A stretch of 42,392 nucleotides of DNA from DATDRS01 sp035291605 (GTDB taxonomy: Bacteria > Chloroflexota > Anaerolineae > Anaerolineales > UBA6663), in assembly GCA_035291605.1 (NCBI GenBank), contig DATDRS010000517.1:1-42392 (forward strand). The letters run 5' to 3'. Positions within the stretch are counted from its first letter, which is position 1. Each line of letters opens with the position of its first letter. The translations under genes were made by a program, and so were the position numbers. Below are positions 17,967 to 26,177 of this stretch, one piece after another. The notes beneath the pieces were generated by a model. It saw nothing but the letters and a program-made list of their open reading frames with translations, was not told the origin of the DNA and did no database searches.

Positions 17967-18009
17967 GGTGACCGGGTGATGAGTCCCTTCGCCTTGTCAC
18001 CAGGTCACC
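17967..18009 (+). repeat. Inverted repeat between giant HdrA and MvhD
   Basis: GGTGACCGGGTGA (17967-17979) pairs with TCACCAGGTCACC (17997-18009) with one mismatch. It occupies the gap just after the stop. An upstream ATG at 17976 lies within it and would add repeat-encoded residues to MvhD; I prefer ATG 18030. Confidence 0.6.
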
Positions 18010-18029
18010 TTGTCGGGATAAGAGGCAGC

Positions 18030-18458
18030 ATGGACGACAAAGACTTCGAACCCCGTATCGTCGCGTTTCTCTGCAACTGGTGCACGTACACGGGTGCAGA
18101 CTTGGCCGGCACGTCGCGGCTGCAATATCCGCCGAACGTGCGCATCGTGCGGCTGATGTGCAGCGGCGCGGTGGACCCGATGTACGCGCTCAAGCCGCTG
18201 ATCGAAGGCGCGGACGGCGTGTTCATTGGCGGCTGCCATCCGGGCGACTGTCATTATCAGACCGGCAATTACAAGACCCGCCGCCGGTACGTGGCGTTGC
18301 ACGAGATTCTGAAAGCGGCAGGGTTCGACGAGCGGCGCGTGTGGCTGCGCTGGATCAGCGCGAGCGAGGGGCAGCGCTTTGCCGTGACGATGACCGAAAT
18401 GGTGGCCGCTCTCAAGGAACTCGGCCCGAATCCGATGCGGGAGGCGTGGGCGGTGTGA
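18030..18458 (+). CDS. mvhD: MvhD-like [2Fe-2S] subunit
   Basis: 142 residues, a usual MvhD length. The motifs are CNWCTYTGADLAG near residue 15, LMCSGAVDP near 45, and GGCHPGDCHYQTGN near 71. ATG 18030 is preceded by AAGAGG and matches the family start. MvhD joins HdrA to a hydrogenase or other donor; with no hydrogenase here, the FdhB-like protein encoded next is the likely partner. The same order (HdrA-GltD, MvhD, FdhB-like) occurs in the first cluster, where the last two are fused. Confidence 0.9.
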   Translation: MDDKDFEPRIVAFLCNWCTYTGADLAGTSRLQYPPNVRIVRLMCSGAVDPMYALKPLIEGADGVFIGGCHPGDCHYQTGNYKTRRRYVALHEILKAAGFDERRVWLRWISASEGQRFAVTMTEMVAALKELGPNPMREAWAV

Positions 18459-18471
18459 GGCGAGGTTGAGT

Positions 18472-19602
18472 ATGAACACAGTGATCCCCATCGAAAACGG
18501 CAATGTGCTTGTGGCGATACGCGGCTTCCTTCGGCGACTGTTGGAGACGAAGGTGTTGGACGCGCTGTACGTGCCGCTAGACACGGGCAGCACCGTCGTG
18601 CCCGCGCTGGTCACCGACCCCGCCCGGTTGAGCCTGGCCGATCCGCTCGCGCCGATCATGCCCATCAACGGCGCGCGTGCGGTCTCTGCGCTCACCGGCA
18701 AACATGCCCCCGCGCGCATCGGCGCGGTTCTGCGGTCGTGCGAGATTCGCGCGCTGATCGAGCTGGTGAAGCTCCAGCAGGCAACCCTGAAGAGCGTCCT
18801 CCTCGTCGGTGTGGATTGTCCGGGCACGTATGAGGTGGCCGGGTGCGTAGAGCGTGGAGCGTGGAGCGTGGAGCGCCGAGATATCAGTCTTGCAGAGCAC
18901 CTGTCGGCGGCGAAAGAGGGGCGGGATCCGTCACTCGATGGGCTCCCTTTGCGCTCCGCGTGCCTGATGTGCGTTCAGCCGACCCCCGAACACGCCGACA
19001 TACGCCTGCATTTATTCGGGGTGGACACAACGCAGGGGATTCCGGTGACGATGCCAGACGAGATCGCTGCCCAATTGGGAATGACGGCAGCGGCCGATGG
19101 AGCCGCCGAACGTCAGGCCGTCGCCGAGCGGTTGATCGCCGCGCGCCGTCAGGTCCGCGAAAAAGAACTGGCGGCCATTCGCGCACCGATGACTTCAGAT
19201 GGCGGCATCGCGTCGCTGTTCGCGGCCTGCATCCGCTGCCACAACTGCATGACGGCCTGCCCCATCTGCTACTGCAAGACCTGCCTGTTCAAGACGACTT
19301 CATTCGACCACGCGCCGGAGCATTACCTGACCGCCGCCCGCCGCAAAGGCGCGACGCGGCTGCTCGGCGACACTCTGCTCTTCCACATGACGCGCATGAA
19401 TCACATGAGCGCGTCGTGTGTGGGTTGCGGCATGTGCACCTCGGCCTGCCCGTCGGAGATTCCGGTCGGCGCCATCTTCAGCGCGGTCGGCGCGCAGGTG
19501 CAGGCCGCCTTCAACTACATGCCGGGCCGGAACGCGGACGAACCGCTGCCGCTGATCACATTCCAGGCAAATGAGTGGACGGAGATAGGTGAGGAGAAAT
19601 GA
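18472..19602 (+). CDS. FdhB/FrhB-like Fe-S protein
   Basis: 376 residues from ATG 18472 (GAGGCGAGG upstream). It is the first of three related proteins here (also 26696 and 30070). The N-terminal domain carries LRSCEIRALIEL (about 85) and GVDCPGTY; in the paralogs this reads LRPCELRAL and GxDCxxTF. The C-terminal half has CIRCHNCMTACPICYCKTC and CVGCGMCTSACP. The family resembles the beta subunits of F420-reducing hydrogenase or formate dehydrogenase, which carry flavin and 4Fe-4S clusters. It is probably an electron gate between MvhD and an external carrier. A tandem 7-base repeat lies in frame near residues 126-135. Its stop overlaps the next start (ATGA). Confidence 0.82.
   Translation: MNTVIPIENGNVLVAIRGFLRRLLETKVLDALYVPLDTGSTVVPALVTDPARLSLADPLAPIMPINGARAVSALTGKHAPARIGAVLRSCEIRALIELVKLQQATLKSVLLVGVDCPGTYEVAGCVERGAWSVERRDISLAEHLSAAKEGRDPSLDGLPLRSACLMCVQPTPEHADIRLHLFGVDTTQGIPVTMPDEIAAQLGMTAAADGAAERQAVAERLIAARRQVREKELAAIRAPMTSDGGIASLFAACIRCHNCMTACPICYCKTCLFKTTSFDHAPEHYLTAARRKGATRLLGDTLLFHMTRMNHMSASCVGCGMCTSACPSEIPVGAIFSAVGAQVQAAFNYMPGRNADEPLPLITFQANEWTEIGEEK
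18850..18874 (+). repeat. In-frame tandem 7-mer repeat
   Basis: GAGCGTG occurs three times in a row (18850-18870), followed by a partial fourth. Because 7 is not a multiple of 3, it is translated as the non-periodic VERGAWSVERR. A similar GCGTGGAGCGTGA is at the end of the HdrA gene near 24241. Confidence 0.6.
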
Positions 19603-20990
19603 CTCCCCCAATCATCCAATCACCCCCTCGCCCAATCCCCCAGGCTGCGCTCGTCATCGGCGGCGGCATCGCCGGGATACAGGCCGCGCTCGACATCGCC
19701 GACGCCGGGTTCAAAGTCTACCTGATCGAGCGCTCGCCCAGCCTCGGCGGGCGGATGTCGCAGCTCGACAAGACCTTCCCGACGTTGGACTGTTCATCCT
19801 GCATCCTCACGCCGAAGATGGTGGATGCAGGCCGGCATCCCAACATCGAACTGCTCACCTACGCAGAGGTGGTGAGTGTGGCAGGCCACGCGGGCGACTT
19901 TCACGCACACATCAAGAAGAAGCCGCGCTACGTGGACGTGGCTAAGTGCCGGGGATGCGGGTTGTGCGCCGAGGCCTGCCGCCTGAGCGGCCGCGTGTCC
20001 AGCGACTTCAACGCGGGCATTGGGAAGCGCGCGGCCATCTACGCGCCATTCCCGCAGGCCGTGCCGCTGGTCTACACGGTGGACCCGGAGGCCTGCGTCT
20101 ACCTCACGCGCGGAGTGTGCGGCAAGACGTTCAAGTGCAAGGATGCCTGTCCGTCGGGTGCAATTGATTTCACGCAGAAAGAAGAGAACGTCGAAGTGGA
20201 AGTGGGAGCGATTGTGGTCGCCACCGGCTTCGACGTGTTCGACCCGCGCCTCAAGCCCGAATTGGGTTACGGCGCGTATCCTGAGGTCATCACCACGCTG
20301 GAATTCGAGCGGCTGGCCTCGGCCTCCGGCCCGACGATGGGCAGGATTTCACTGAACGGCCACCTGCCGAAGAAGGTGGTCTTCATGCAATGTGTGGGTT
20401 CGCGCGACAAGAGCCTGGGCATCCCGTATTGCTCGCGCGTGTGTTGCATGGCCGTGGCCAAACAGGCGCATCTCGCCCACGACCGACTGCCCGGCGCAGA
20501 GATCACCGTGTTCTACATGGACATCCGCGCCTTCGGCAAGGGCTTCGAAGAATTCTACGACCGCGTGCGGTGCGAGGGCATTCTTTATCGGCGCGGGAAC
20601 CCGTCGGAGATTATCAGGCGCGCAGATCACGTGGTCGTGCGCGCGGAAGACACGCTGCTGGGCGAGCCGGTGGAAGTGGAAGCCGATCTGGTCGTGCTGG
20701 CTGTGGGCCTGCGACCGCGCCAGGGCGCGGCGGATATCGCCCGGATGCTTAACCTGACGCTGGACGACGATGGGTTCTTCCGCGAAGCGCATCCCAAACT
20801 GGGGGTGATGGAGAGCGGTGTGCCGGGCGTGTTCCTGGCCGGGTGTTGCCAAGGCCCAAAGGACATCCCGGACACGGTGACGCAGGCCAAAGCGGCCGCC
20901 TCGGCGGCGATGATTTTGCTGGCGAAAAGCCGCGCGGTTGAAGATTTACCACAAAAACCCGAAGGCACGCCAGAACTGCAATTTACCTGA
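19599..20990 (+). CDS. hdrA: Short HdrA (QmoA-like), Cys form
   Basis: 463 residues. It lacks the N-terminal CHCG domain and the two C-terminal ferredoxins of full HdrA, so its size is close to QmoA-type proteins. It has IGGGIAGIQAALDIADAG, then CSSC where the first two HdrAs have CAAU, a ferredoxin insert CRGCGLCAEAC plus CKDACP, and CVGSRD with YCSRVCCM. QmoA/HdrA flavoproteins take part in electron transfer and bifurcation. The HdrC-HdrB fusion follows after about 50 bp and may be its partner. The start overlaps the preceding stop. Residues 4-14 (PIIQSPPRPIP) are encoded by CCAATC-rich repeat-like DNA. Confidence 0.85.
   Translation: MTPPIIQSPPRPIPQAALVIGGGIAGIQAALDIADAGFKVYLIERSPSLGGRMSQLDKTFPTLDCSSCILTPKMVDAGRHPNIELLTYAEVVSVAGHAGDFHAHIKKKPRYVDVAKCRGCGLCAEACRLSGRVSSDFNAGIGKRAAIYAPFPQAVPLVYTVDPEACVYLTRGVCGKTFKCKDACPSGAIDFTQKEENVEVEVGAIVVATGFDVFDPRLKPELGYGAYPEVITTLEFERLASASGPTMGRISLNGHLPKKVVFMQCVGSRDKSLGIPYCSRVCCMAVAKQAHLAHDRLPGAEITVFYMDIRAFGKGFEEFYDRVRCEGILYRRGNPSEIIRRADHVVVRAEDTLLGEPVEVEADLVVLAVGLRPRQGAADIARMLNLTLDDDGFFREAHPKLGVMESGVPGVFLAGCCQGPKDIPDTVTQAKAAASAAMILLAKSRAVEDLPQKPEGTPELQFT
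19823..19840 (+). other. Hairpin at the SECIS position of a Cys-type HdrA
   Basis: GGATGC, loop AGGCCG, GCATCC is a perfect 6-bp hairpin starting 20 bases after the Cys codon TGC at 19800-19802. The SECIS-like stems of the two Sec paralogs start 17 bases after their UGA. It may be a relic of a Sec ancestor or a chance GC-rich stem. Confidence 0.3.
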
Positions 20991-21039
20991 GGCACTGAGT
21001 GTCTTTGTGTCTTGATGGTTGAAGAGATAGGAGCACGAC

Positions 21040-22167
21040 ATGCTTCAAATTGAAAGCCGCCAATTCGTTCGGGAGCACGGGTTGTTGGCGTGTATCCAGT
21101 GCGGCAAGTGCACGGGCGGCTGCCCGATGGCGATCAAGACGAGGCTCAACCCGCGGAACCTGGTCTATCGGTTGTTGATCGCCGGGAACGGTTTCGACCT
21201 CGAGGGGCGCGAGGAGTTGTGGGACTGCACGACGTGCTCCACGTGCTACAGCCGCTGCCCCAAGCAGGTCAACCCGATGGAGGCCATCATCGCCCTGCGC
21301 AGCGCGTTTGTGGAGAAGGGCCGCGTCCACCCGAACGTCAAGACCGCATTGGAGAGCACATTCCGGCACGGCAATCCGCTGACGATGCCGCGCGAAGACC
21401 GCGCCGCGTGGGCCAAGGATTTGTCGGTGAAGTCCATCGCCGAGGGCGCCGAATACCTGTACTACGTCGGCTGCACGCCCTCCTACGACCCGCGCGTGCA
21501 GCAGGTGTCTCGCGCGCTGGTGCGCGTCCTGCAATCCACCGGCGTGGACTTTGGCATTCTCGGAGAACAGGAAAACTGCTGTGCGAGCGAAGTCCGGCGA
21601 TTGGGTGAGGCCGGGCTGTTCGAGATGCTGGTGGAAGAAAACACGGGGATGTTCAAAGAGCTGAATGTGGGCAAGATGTTCACGACCTCTCCCCACTGCT
21701 TCAACGTCTTCAAGAACGATTATCCGAAGAACGGGTTGCGGGTGCAACACTATACCCAATTGTTGGCGGGGCTATTGGAGAGTGGAGATTTGAGATTCGC
21801 GGGCAAAGTCGAGAAGACGGCGACGTATCACGACCCGTGCTATCTGGGCAAGCACAACAAAGTCTTCGACGAGCCGCGTGCGGTGCTGAAGAGCATCCCC
21901 GGCCTGAAACTGGTGGAGATGGATCGCTCGCGCGAGAAGAGCCTGTGCTGCGAGGGCGGCGGCGGGCGCATGTGGCTGGAGGGGACAAACCCAAACGTGC
22001 GCCTCGCGCAGTTGCGGGTCAAGGAAGCATTGGAGACTGGCGCGGAGATTCTCGCCACCGCCTGCCCCTTCTGCCTGCTCACGCTGGACGAGGCGGTGAA
22101 GCACATCAAGGCCGAGGAAAAGATTCGGGTGATGGACATCGCCGAGATCGCGGCGCAGGCACTGTGA
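21040..22167 (+). CDS. hdrD: HdrC-HdrB (HdrD-like) fusion
   Basis: 375 residues. The N-terminal HdrC part has CIQCGKCTGGCPM and CTTCSTCYSRCP. The C-terminal HdrB-like part has two CCG sets. The first (VGCTPS, ENCCASE, SPHCFNVF) has only one Cys in its last motif; the second (DPCYLGKH, LCCEGGGG, CPFC) is complete. Such proteins include HdrD and the Fe-S oxidoreductases that take electrons from acyl-CoA dehydrogenases. It is probably the terminal acceptor or donor subunit next to the short HdrA. The start has ATAGGAG upstream. The 50-bp gap before it contains a GTGTCTTTGTGTCTT repeat-like stretch. Confidence 0.88.
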   Translation: MLQIESRQFVREHGLLACIQCGKCTGGCPMAIKTRLNPRNLVYRLLIAGNGFDLEGREELWDCTTCSTCYSRCPKQVNPMEAIIALRSAFVEKGRVHPNVKTALESTFRHGNPLTMPREDRAAWAKDLSVKSIAEGAEYLYYVGCTPSYDPRVQQVSRALVRVLQSTGVDFGILGEQENCCASEVRRLGEAGLFEMLVEENTGMFKELNVGKMFTTSPHCFNVFKNDYPKNGLRVQHYTQLLAGLLESGDLRFAGKVEKTATYHDPCYLGKHNKVFDEPRAVLKSIPGLKLVEMDRSREKSLCCEGGGGRMWLEGTNPNVRLAQLRVKEALETGAEILATACPFCLLTLDEAVKHIKAEEKIRVMDIAEIAAQAL

Positions 22168-22174
22168 GGCTGAT

Positions 22175-22501
22175 GTGTGTGCTGGAGCTGAATCCTCTGA
22201 ATTTGTTCAGCGCGAATACCCGCCGTGCCCTTTAGTTTCGGCTCACGCGATCGTCTTGCAACAGGACCGGGTCCTGCTCGTCCGGCGCGCCGATGACCCT
22301 GGCCGAGGGCGATGGAGCGTGCCCGGCGGCTTGGTTCGGCTGGGGGAGACCATCCGTCAGGCCACGCAACGCGAAACCCGCGAGGAATGCGGAGTCGAAA
22401 TCGAATCCGATGAAGTCATTGATGTGAGGGATAACATAGTGTTTGCTTGTGAGATCATCACGATCCGCCACATGCTGGGCTTGTGGCTGGAGCGCACGTA
22501 G
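22175..22501 (+). CDS. Nudix hydrolase, apparently truncated at the C-terminus
   Basis: 108 residues from a GTG. The Nudix box is complete: GLVRLGETIRQATQRETREE then CGV (G x5 E x7 RE x REE x GV). The usual N-terminal strand SAHAIVL and the WSVPGG loop are also present. Nudix enzymes of this type usually run to 140 or more residues. Here the frame ends shortly after DVRDNIVF, and the last residues (CEIITIRHMLGLWLERT) do not look like the family. It lies between two Hdr genes, 7 bp after HdrD and 11 bp before HdrA. It may be an insertion that lost its end; activity is doubtful. Confidence 0.65.
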   Translation: MCAGAESSEFVQREYPPCPLVSAHAIVLQQDRVLLVRRADDPGRGRWSVPGGLVRLGETIRQATQRETREECGVEIESDEVIDVRDNIVFACEIITIRHMLGLWLERT

Positions 22502-22512
22502 AGGACGGCGCT

Positions 22513-24267
22513 ATGGCATTCACTCCACGCATCGGCGTGTACATCTGCCACTGCGGCATCAACATCGGCGCGACCGTGGACGTGAAAGCGGCGGTCGAAT
22601 ACGCCGCGCATCTGCCGGGCGTGGTGGTGTCCCGCGATTACACCTACATGTGCTCCGACCCCGGCCAGTCGCTCATCAAGCAGGACATCGCCGAACTGAA
22701 ACTCAATCGCGTGGTAGTGGCCTCCTGCTCGCCGCGCATGCACGAGCCGACGTTCCGCGCCGCCGTCGCCGACGCCGGGTTGAACCCGTACTGCTTCGAG
22801 ATGGCGAACATCCGCGAGCAATGCTCGTGGGTGCATCCCGCTGGCGAGGCGGCCACGCTCAAGGCCATGAGCCTTGTGGCCTCCGCCGTCGCCAAAGCCG
22901 CGCGTTTGCAGCCGCTCGAAACGCGGCAGGTTCCTGTCACCCCGGCGGCGCTCGTCATTGGCGGCGGGGTGGCCGGGATGCAGGCCGCGCTGGACATCGC
23001 CGACGCCGGCTTTCAGGTCACGCTCGTCGAGCGCGCACCGAACCTCGGCGGGCGCGCCGCTCACCTGTATCGCACCTTCCCCACCCTCGAGTCCGCCGTG
23101 AATCTGGTGAACCAGTTGATTGGGCGTGTAACGACTCACCCGCGCATCAGGGTGATGACCGAAGCAGAGGTGGCGGAGGTCGGCGGGTACGTGGGCAACT
23201 TCCGCGTTCGAGTGCGGCCTGCGAACGATGAGGCGCACGTGGTCGAAGTCCCGGCAGGCGCGATTGTGGTCGCCACCGGTTTCGAGCCTTTCGACGCGCA
23301 CCGCAAGCCGGAGTTCGGATACGGCGTGTATCCCGAAGTCATCACCACGCCTGAGCTTGAGCGGCTGGCCGCAAGTGAGTCAATCCGTGTCAATGGCCAT
23401 GAGCCGAAACAAGTCGTGTTCATTCAATGTGTTGGGTCGCGCGACCAGACGCTGGGTAACCCGTATTGCTCGCGTGTGTGCTGCATGGTCACTGCGAAAC
23501 AGGCGCATCTCGTCCGCGAGCGGCTGCCAGAGGCGCAGGTGACCGTGTTCTACATAGACGTGCGCGCGTTCGGCAAAGGCTTTGAAGAGTTCTACGACCG
23601 CGTGCGGGAAGAGGGCGTGGTATATCGGCGCGGAAATCCGTCCGAGATCATTCGGCGCGATGGTCATGTGGCCGTCAGAGCCGAGGATACGCTGCTCGGC
23701 GAGCCGGTGGAGATCGAGGCCGACTTGGTGGTGCTGGCGGTAGGGATGGTGCCTCGCGCAGACACCGCGGCGGTTGCCGGGTTGCTCAAACTTGCGCGCT
23801 CGGCGGATGGGTTCTTCATGGAAGCCCACCCCAAACTGCGGCCCGTGGACACGGCGATGGCCGGCATCTTCCTCGCCGGGTGCTGCCAGGGGCCGAAGGA
23901 TATTTCGGAGGCCATCGCGCAGGCGCGAGCGGCGGCCTCGGCGGCGATGATCCCGTTGATGCGCGGCCAGGTGCCGGTCGAGGCGGCGACCTCGTTCGTG
24001 GACGAAGAGTTGTGCGCGGGTTGCGGCCAGTGCGCGCAGGTGTGCGCGTTCGGCGCGCTGTCACTGCATCCCGTGCGCGGCGTGATGACGGTGAACCCGG
24101 TGTTGTGCCAGGGGTGCGGCGCGTGCGCCACCGCCTGCCCCTCCGGCGCGATCAACGTCAAACACTTCACCCTCGATCAGGTCATGGCGCAGATCGAGGC
24201 GCTGACGGACGGGCGGTATGAAATGGCAGCGCTGGTGGAGGCGTGGAGCGTGACTCATGAGGCATAA
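22513..24267 (+). CDS. hdrA: HdrA lacking the Cys/Sec motif and the ferredoxin insert
   Basis: 584 residues from ATG 22513. The N-terminal CHCGINIGA domain and GGGVAGMQAALDIADAG are normal. Where other copies have LDCxxC or LDCxxU this one reads LESAVNLVNQ, with no Cys, and the middle ferredoxin insert is gone. The second flavin half (CVGSRDQ, YCSRVCCM) and both C-terminal ferredoxins (CAGCGQCAQVC, CQGCGACATACP) remain. It may still bind FAD and pass electrons through the C-terminal clusters but cannot form the cluster that uses the missing Cys. The second HdrA in the giant fusion is alike in lacking the motif. The C-terminal SVTHEA is repeat-encoded. Confidence 0.86.
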   Translation: MAFTPRIGVYICHCGINIGATVDVKAAVEYAAHLPGVVVSRDYTYMCSDPGQSLIKQDIAELKLNRVVVASCSPRMHEPTFRAAVADAGLNPYCFEMANIREQCSWVHPAGEAATLKAMSLVASAVAKAARLQPLETRQVPVTPAALVIGGGVAGMQAALDIADAGFQVTLVERAPNLGGRAAHLYRTFPTLESAVNLVNQLIGRVTTHPRIRVMTEAEVAEVGGYVGNFRVRVRPANDEAHVVEVPAGAIVVATGFEPFDAHRKPEFGYGVYPEVITTPELERLAASESIRVNGHEPKQVVFIQCVGSRDQTLGNPYCSRVCCMVTAKQAHLVRERLPEAQVTVFYIDVRAFGKGFEEFYDRVREEGVVYRRGNPSEIIRRDGHVAVRAEDTLLGEPVEIEADLVVLAVGMVPRADTAAVAGLLKLARSADGFFMEAHPKLRPVDTAMAGIFLAGCCQGPKDISEAIAQARAAASAAMIPLMRGQVPVEAATSFVDEELCAGCGQCAQVCAFGALSLHPVRGVMTVNPVLCQGCGACATACPSGAINVKHFTLDQVMAQIEALTDGRYEMAALVEAWSVTHEA

Positions 24268-24297
24268 AGACTTCACGAGTCACGCATCACGCATCAC
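24250..24297 (+). repeat. Dispersed palindromic repeat at the HdrA 3' end
   Basis: GTGACTCATGA (24250-24260) and TCACGAGTCAC (24273-24283) are inverted copies with one mismatch, followed by CGCATCACGCATCACG units. It overlaps the stop codon of the HdrA gene. Confidence 0.6.
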
Positions 24298-24334
24298 GTT
24301 GACGGTGATGGGAGTGGTTTGAGAGGAAGCAGAT

Positions 24335-25357
24335 ATGAACGTCGAGATTCTTCAAGAAGGCTCCGGCGAACTCATCGGCTGGCACGACCCGGACGAGAAC
24401 CGGCGCTGGATTCGGGAGAACAAATCGCGCGACCTTCAGGACAAGCGCATGAGTGTGAAGGAGGCCGTAGAGCAGTTTGTCCACGACGGCGACTTCATCG
24501 CCTTTGGGGGCTTCGGGCACATCCGCATCCCGATGGCCTTGGTGTACGAGATCATCCGCCAGCGGAAGCGCGGGCTGGTGATGGCAGGTAAGACCGCCGT
24601 GCACGACGTGGACCTGCTCGTCGGCGCAGGGTGCGTGAGCAAGGTCGAGGTGGCCTATGCCTTCGGCCACGAGCTGCGCGGCCTCTCCCCGGCGGGGCGT
24701 CGGGCGGTGGAAAGCGGGCAATGCCAAGTCGTCGCCGAGATTTCGAACGCGGGCTACCAGTGGCGCTTCCTCGCCGGAATGATGGGGATTCCATTTATCC
24801 CTTCGCGCAACATGCTGGGCACGGACACGCTCGCGCACAGCGCGTGCAAGGTGATGCGCGACCCGTGGAGTGGGAAGCCGGTCTGCCTGATCCCGGCGGC
24901 GCATCCCGACGTGGCGCTGTTCCACGTGCCGCGCTGCGACAGGTACGGCAACGCCCAGATTGAGGGCATCCTCGTGGAGGACTTTGAACTGGCGCGCGCG
25001 GCCCGGCGCGTGATCCTCACCGCCGAAGAGGTCGTGGACACCGAGGTCATCCGCGCGGAGCCGTGCCGCACGGTGATTCCGTTTTACGTGGTGGACGCCG
25101 TATGCGAAGTGCCGTACGGCGCGCACCCGACCTTGATGCCCTACCTGTATTTCTTCGACGAAGAACACATCGGCGAATGGCTTGATCTTTCGCAAACGCC
25201 TACGGGCGCGAAGGCTTACTTCGAGAAGTATGTCTTCGGTGTGTGCGGCTTCGAAGAATACCTTGACCTGGCGGGCGGCATTCGCAAACTCAATTACTTG
25301 AAGCGGGTGGAGCAGCTCAAGGAGCCGATGCGTGCGCCGTGGTTGAAGGACAGATGA
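24335..25357 (+). CDS. gctA: CoA-transferase alpha subunit, glutaconate type
   Basis: 340 residues. Class I CoA-transferase alpha fold. The N-terminal FVHDGDFIAFGGFGHIR glycine-rich loop and later IPFIPSRNMLGTD match the GctA family, and VEVAYAFGHELRG and NAQIEGILVEDFE are family-like. GctA/GctB exchange CoA between acetyl-CoA and a dicarboxylic or aromatic acid. It starts 67 bp after HdrA with GAGAGGAAG upstream, and the beta subunit follows after 10 bp. Its place at the end of the Hdr run suggests that the system's substrate is a CoA thioester. The acid it activates is unknown. Confidence 0.85.
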   Translation: MNVEILQEGSGELIGWHDPDENRRWIRENKSRDLQDKRMSVKEAVEQFVHDGDFIAFGGFGHIRIPMALVYEIIRQRKRGLVMAGKTAVHDVDLLVGAGCVSKVEVAYAFGHELRGLSPAGRRAVESGQCQVVAEISNAGYQWRFLAGMMGIPFIPSRNMLGTDTLAHSACKVMRDPWSGKPVCLIPAAHPDVALFHVPRCDRYGNAQIEGILVEDFELARAARRVILTAEEVVDTEVIRAEPCRTVIPFYVVDAVCEVPYGAHPTLMPYLYFFDEEHIGEWLDLSQTPTGAKAYFEKYVFGVCGFEEYLDLAGGIRKLNYLKRVEQLKEPMRAPWLKDR

Positions 25358-25367
25358 GGAGGGGCTG

Positions 25368-26147
25368 ATGATCGCTGAACCGGTGGCAACTTATACCTCG
25401 ACGGAACTCCTGGCGTGCGTGGCGGCGCGGATGCTGGAGGACAAGAGATCCATCCTCGTAGGCACAGGCTTGCCGATGATCGCGGCCCTGCTGGCGCAGC
25501 GGACTCATGCGCCGGGACTGCTCATCATCTTCGAAGCGGGAGGCGTCGGCCCACGCGTTCCGGTGCTGCCCATCTCGGTCGGCGACTCCCGCACATTCTA
25601 TCGCGCCGCCGCGGCCTCCAGCATGCACGACGTGATGAGCGCGTGCCAGGCGGGTTACGTGGACTACGGCTTTTTGGGCGCGGCGATGATTGACCAGTAC
25701 GGCAACATTAACACCACCGTCATCGGCGCGTGGGAGCACCCGACGGTGCGCCTCCCCGGCAGCGGCGGAGCCAACGACATCGGCTCGCTCTGCCATCGCA
25801 CCATCATCGTCATGCGGCAGGATAAACGCCGCTTTGTCGAGCGGGTGAACTTCATCACGACGCCGGGCTACCTCGATGGCCCTGAGGCGCGCGAACGTGC
25901 GGGGCTGCCGGAGGATACCGGCCCCTATCGCGTCATCACTCAACTGGGCGTCTATGGCTTCGATGAGAAGACCAAGCGGCTAAGACTCCTGGCGATGCAC
26001 CCCGGCGTGACGCCGGAGGATATTCAGAGCCATAGCGCTTTTGAGATTGCCGTTCCGCAGCGCATAGAGGTCAGCGCGCCTCCGACTGAAGAGGAACGCC
26101 GGTTGCTGCAAGAGATAGACCCGGTGGGTGTGGTGATCGGGAAGTAG
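25368..26147 (+). CDS. gctB: CoA-transferase beta subunit, glutaconate type
   Basis: 259 residues, RBS GAGGAGG. The likely catalytic Glu is Glu56 in LLIIFEAGGVGP, the position at which GctB carries the Glu that forms the CoA-thioester intermediate. Other family features are GTGLPMIAALLAQ near 32 and GYVDYGFLGAAMIDQYGNINT near 93. It is the last gene before a 130-bp spacer that holds the second copy of the shared upstream element, so the operon may end here, although I see no clear terminator. Confidence 0.86.
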   Translation: MIAEPVATYTSTELLACVAARMLEDKRSILVGTGLPMIAALLAQRTHAPGLLIIFEAGGVGPRVPVLPISVGDSRTFYRAAAASSMHDVMSACQAGYVDYGFLGAAMIDQYGNINTTVIGAWEHPTVRLPGSGGANDIGSLCHRTIIVMRQDKRRFVERVNFITTPGYLDGPEARERAGLPEDTGPYRVITQLGVYGFDEKTKRLRLLAMHPGVTPEDIQSHSAFEIAVPQRIEVSAPPTEEERRLLQEIDPVGVVIGK

Positions 26148-26177
26148 GGGAAGAACACTAACGCAATAGGGTGTGCC

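Noticed and set aside
2401..24267. Methanogen origin because of Hdr genes
   Set aside because: No methanogenesis genes, bacterial-type SECIS position, bacterial two-component genes and GltD/Flx-type partners argue for a bacterium.
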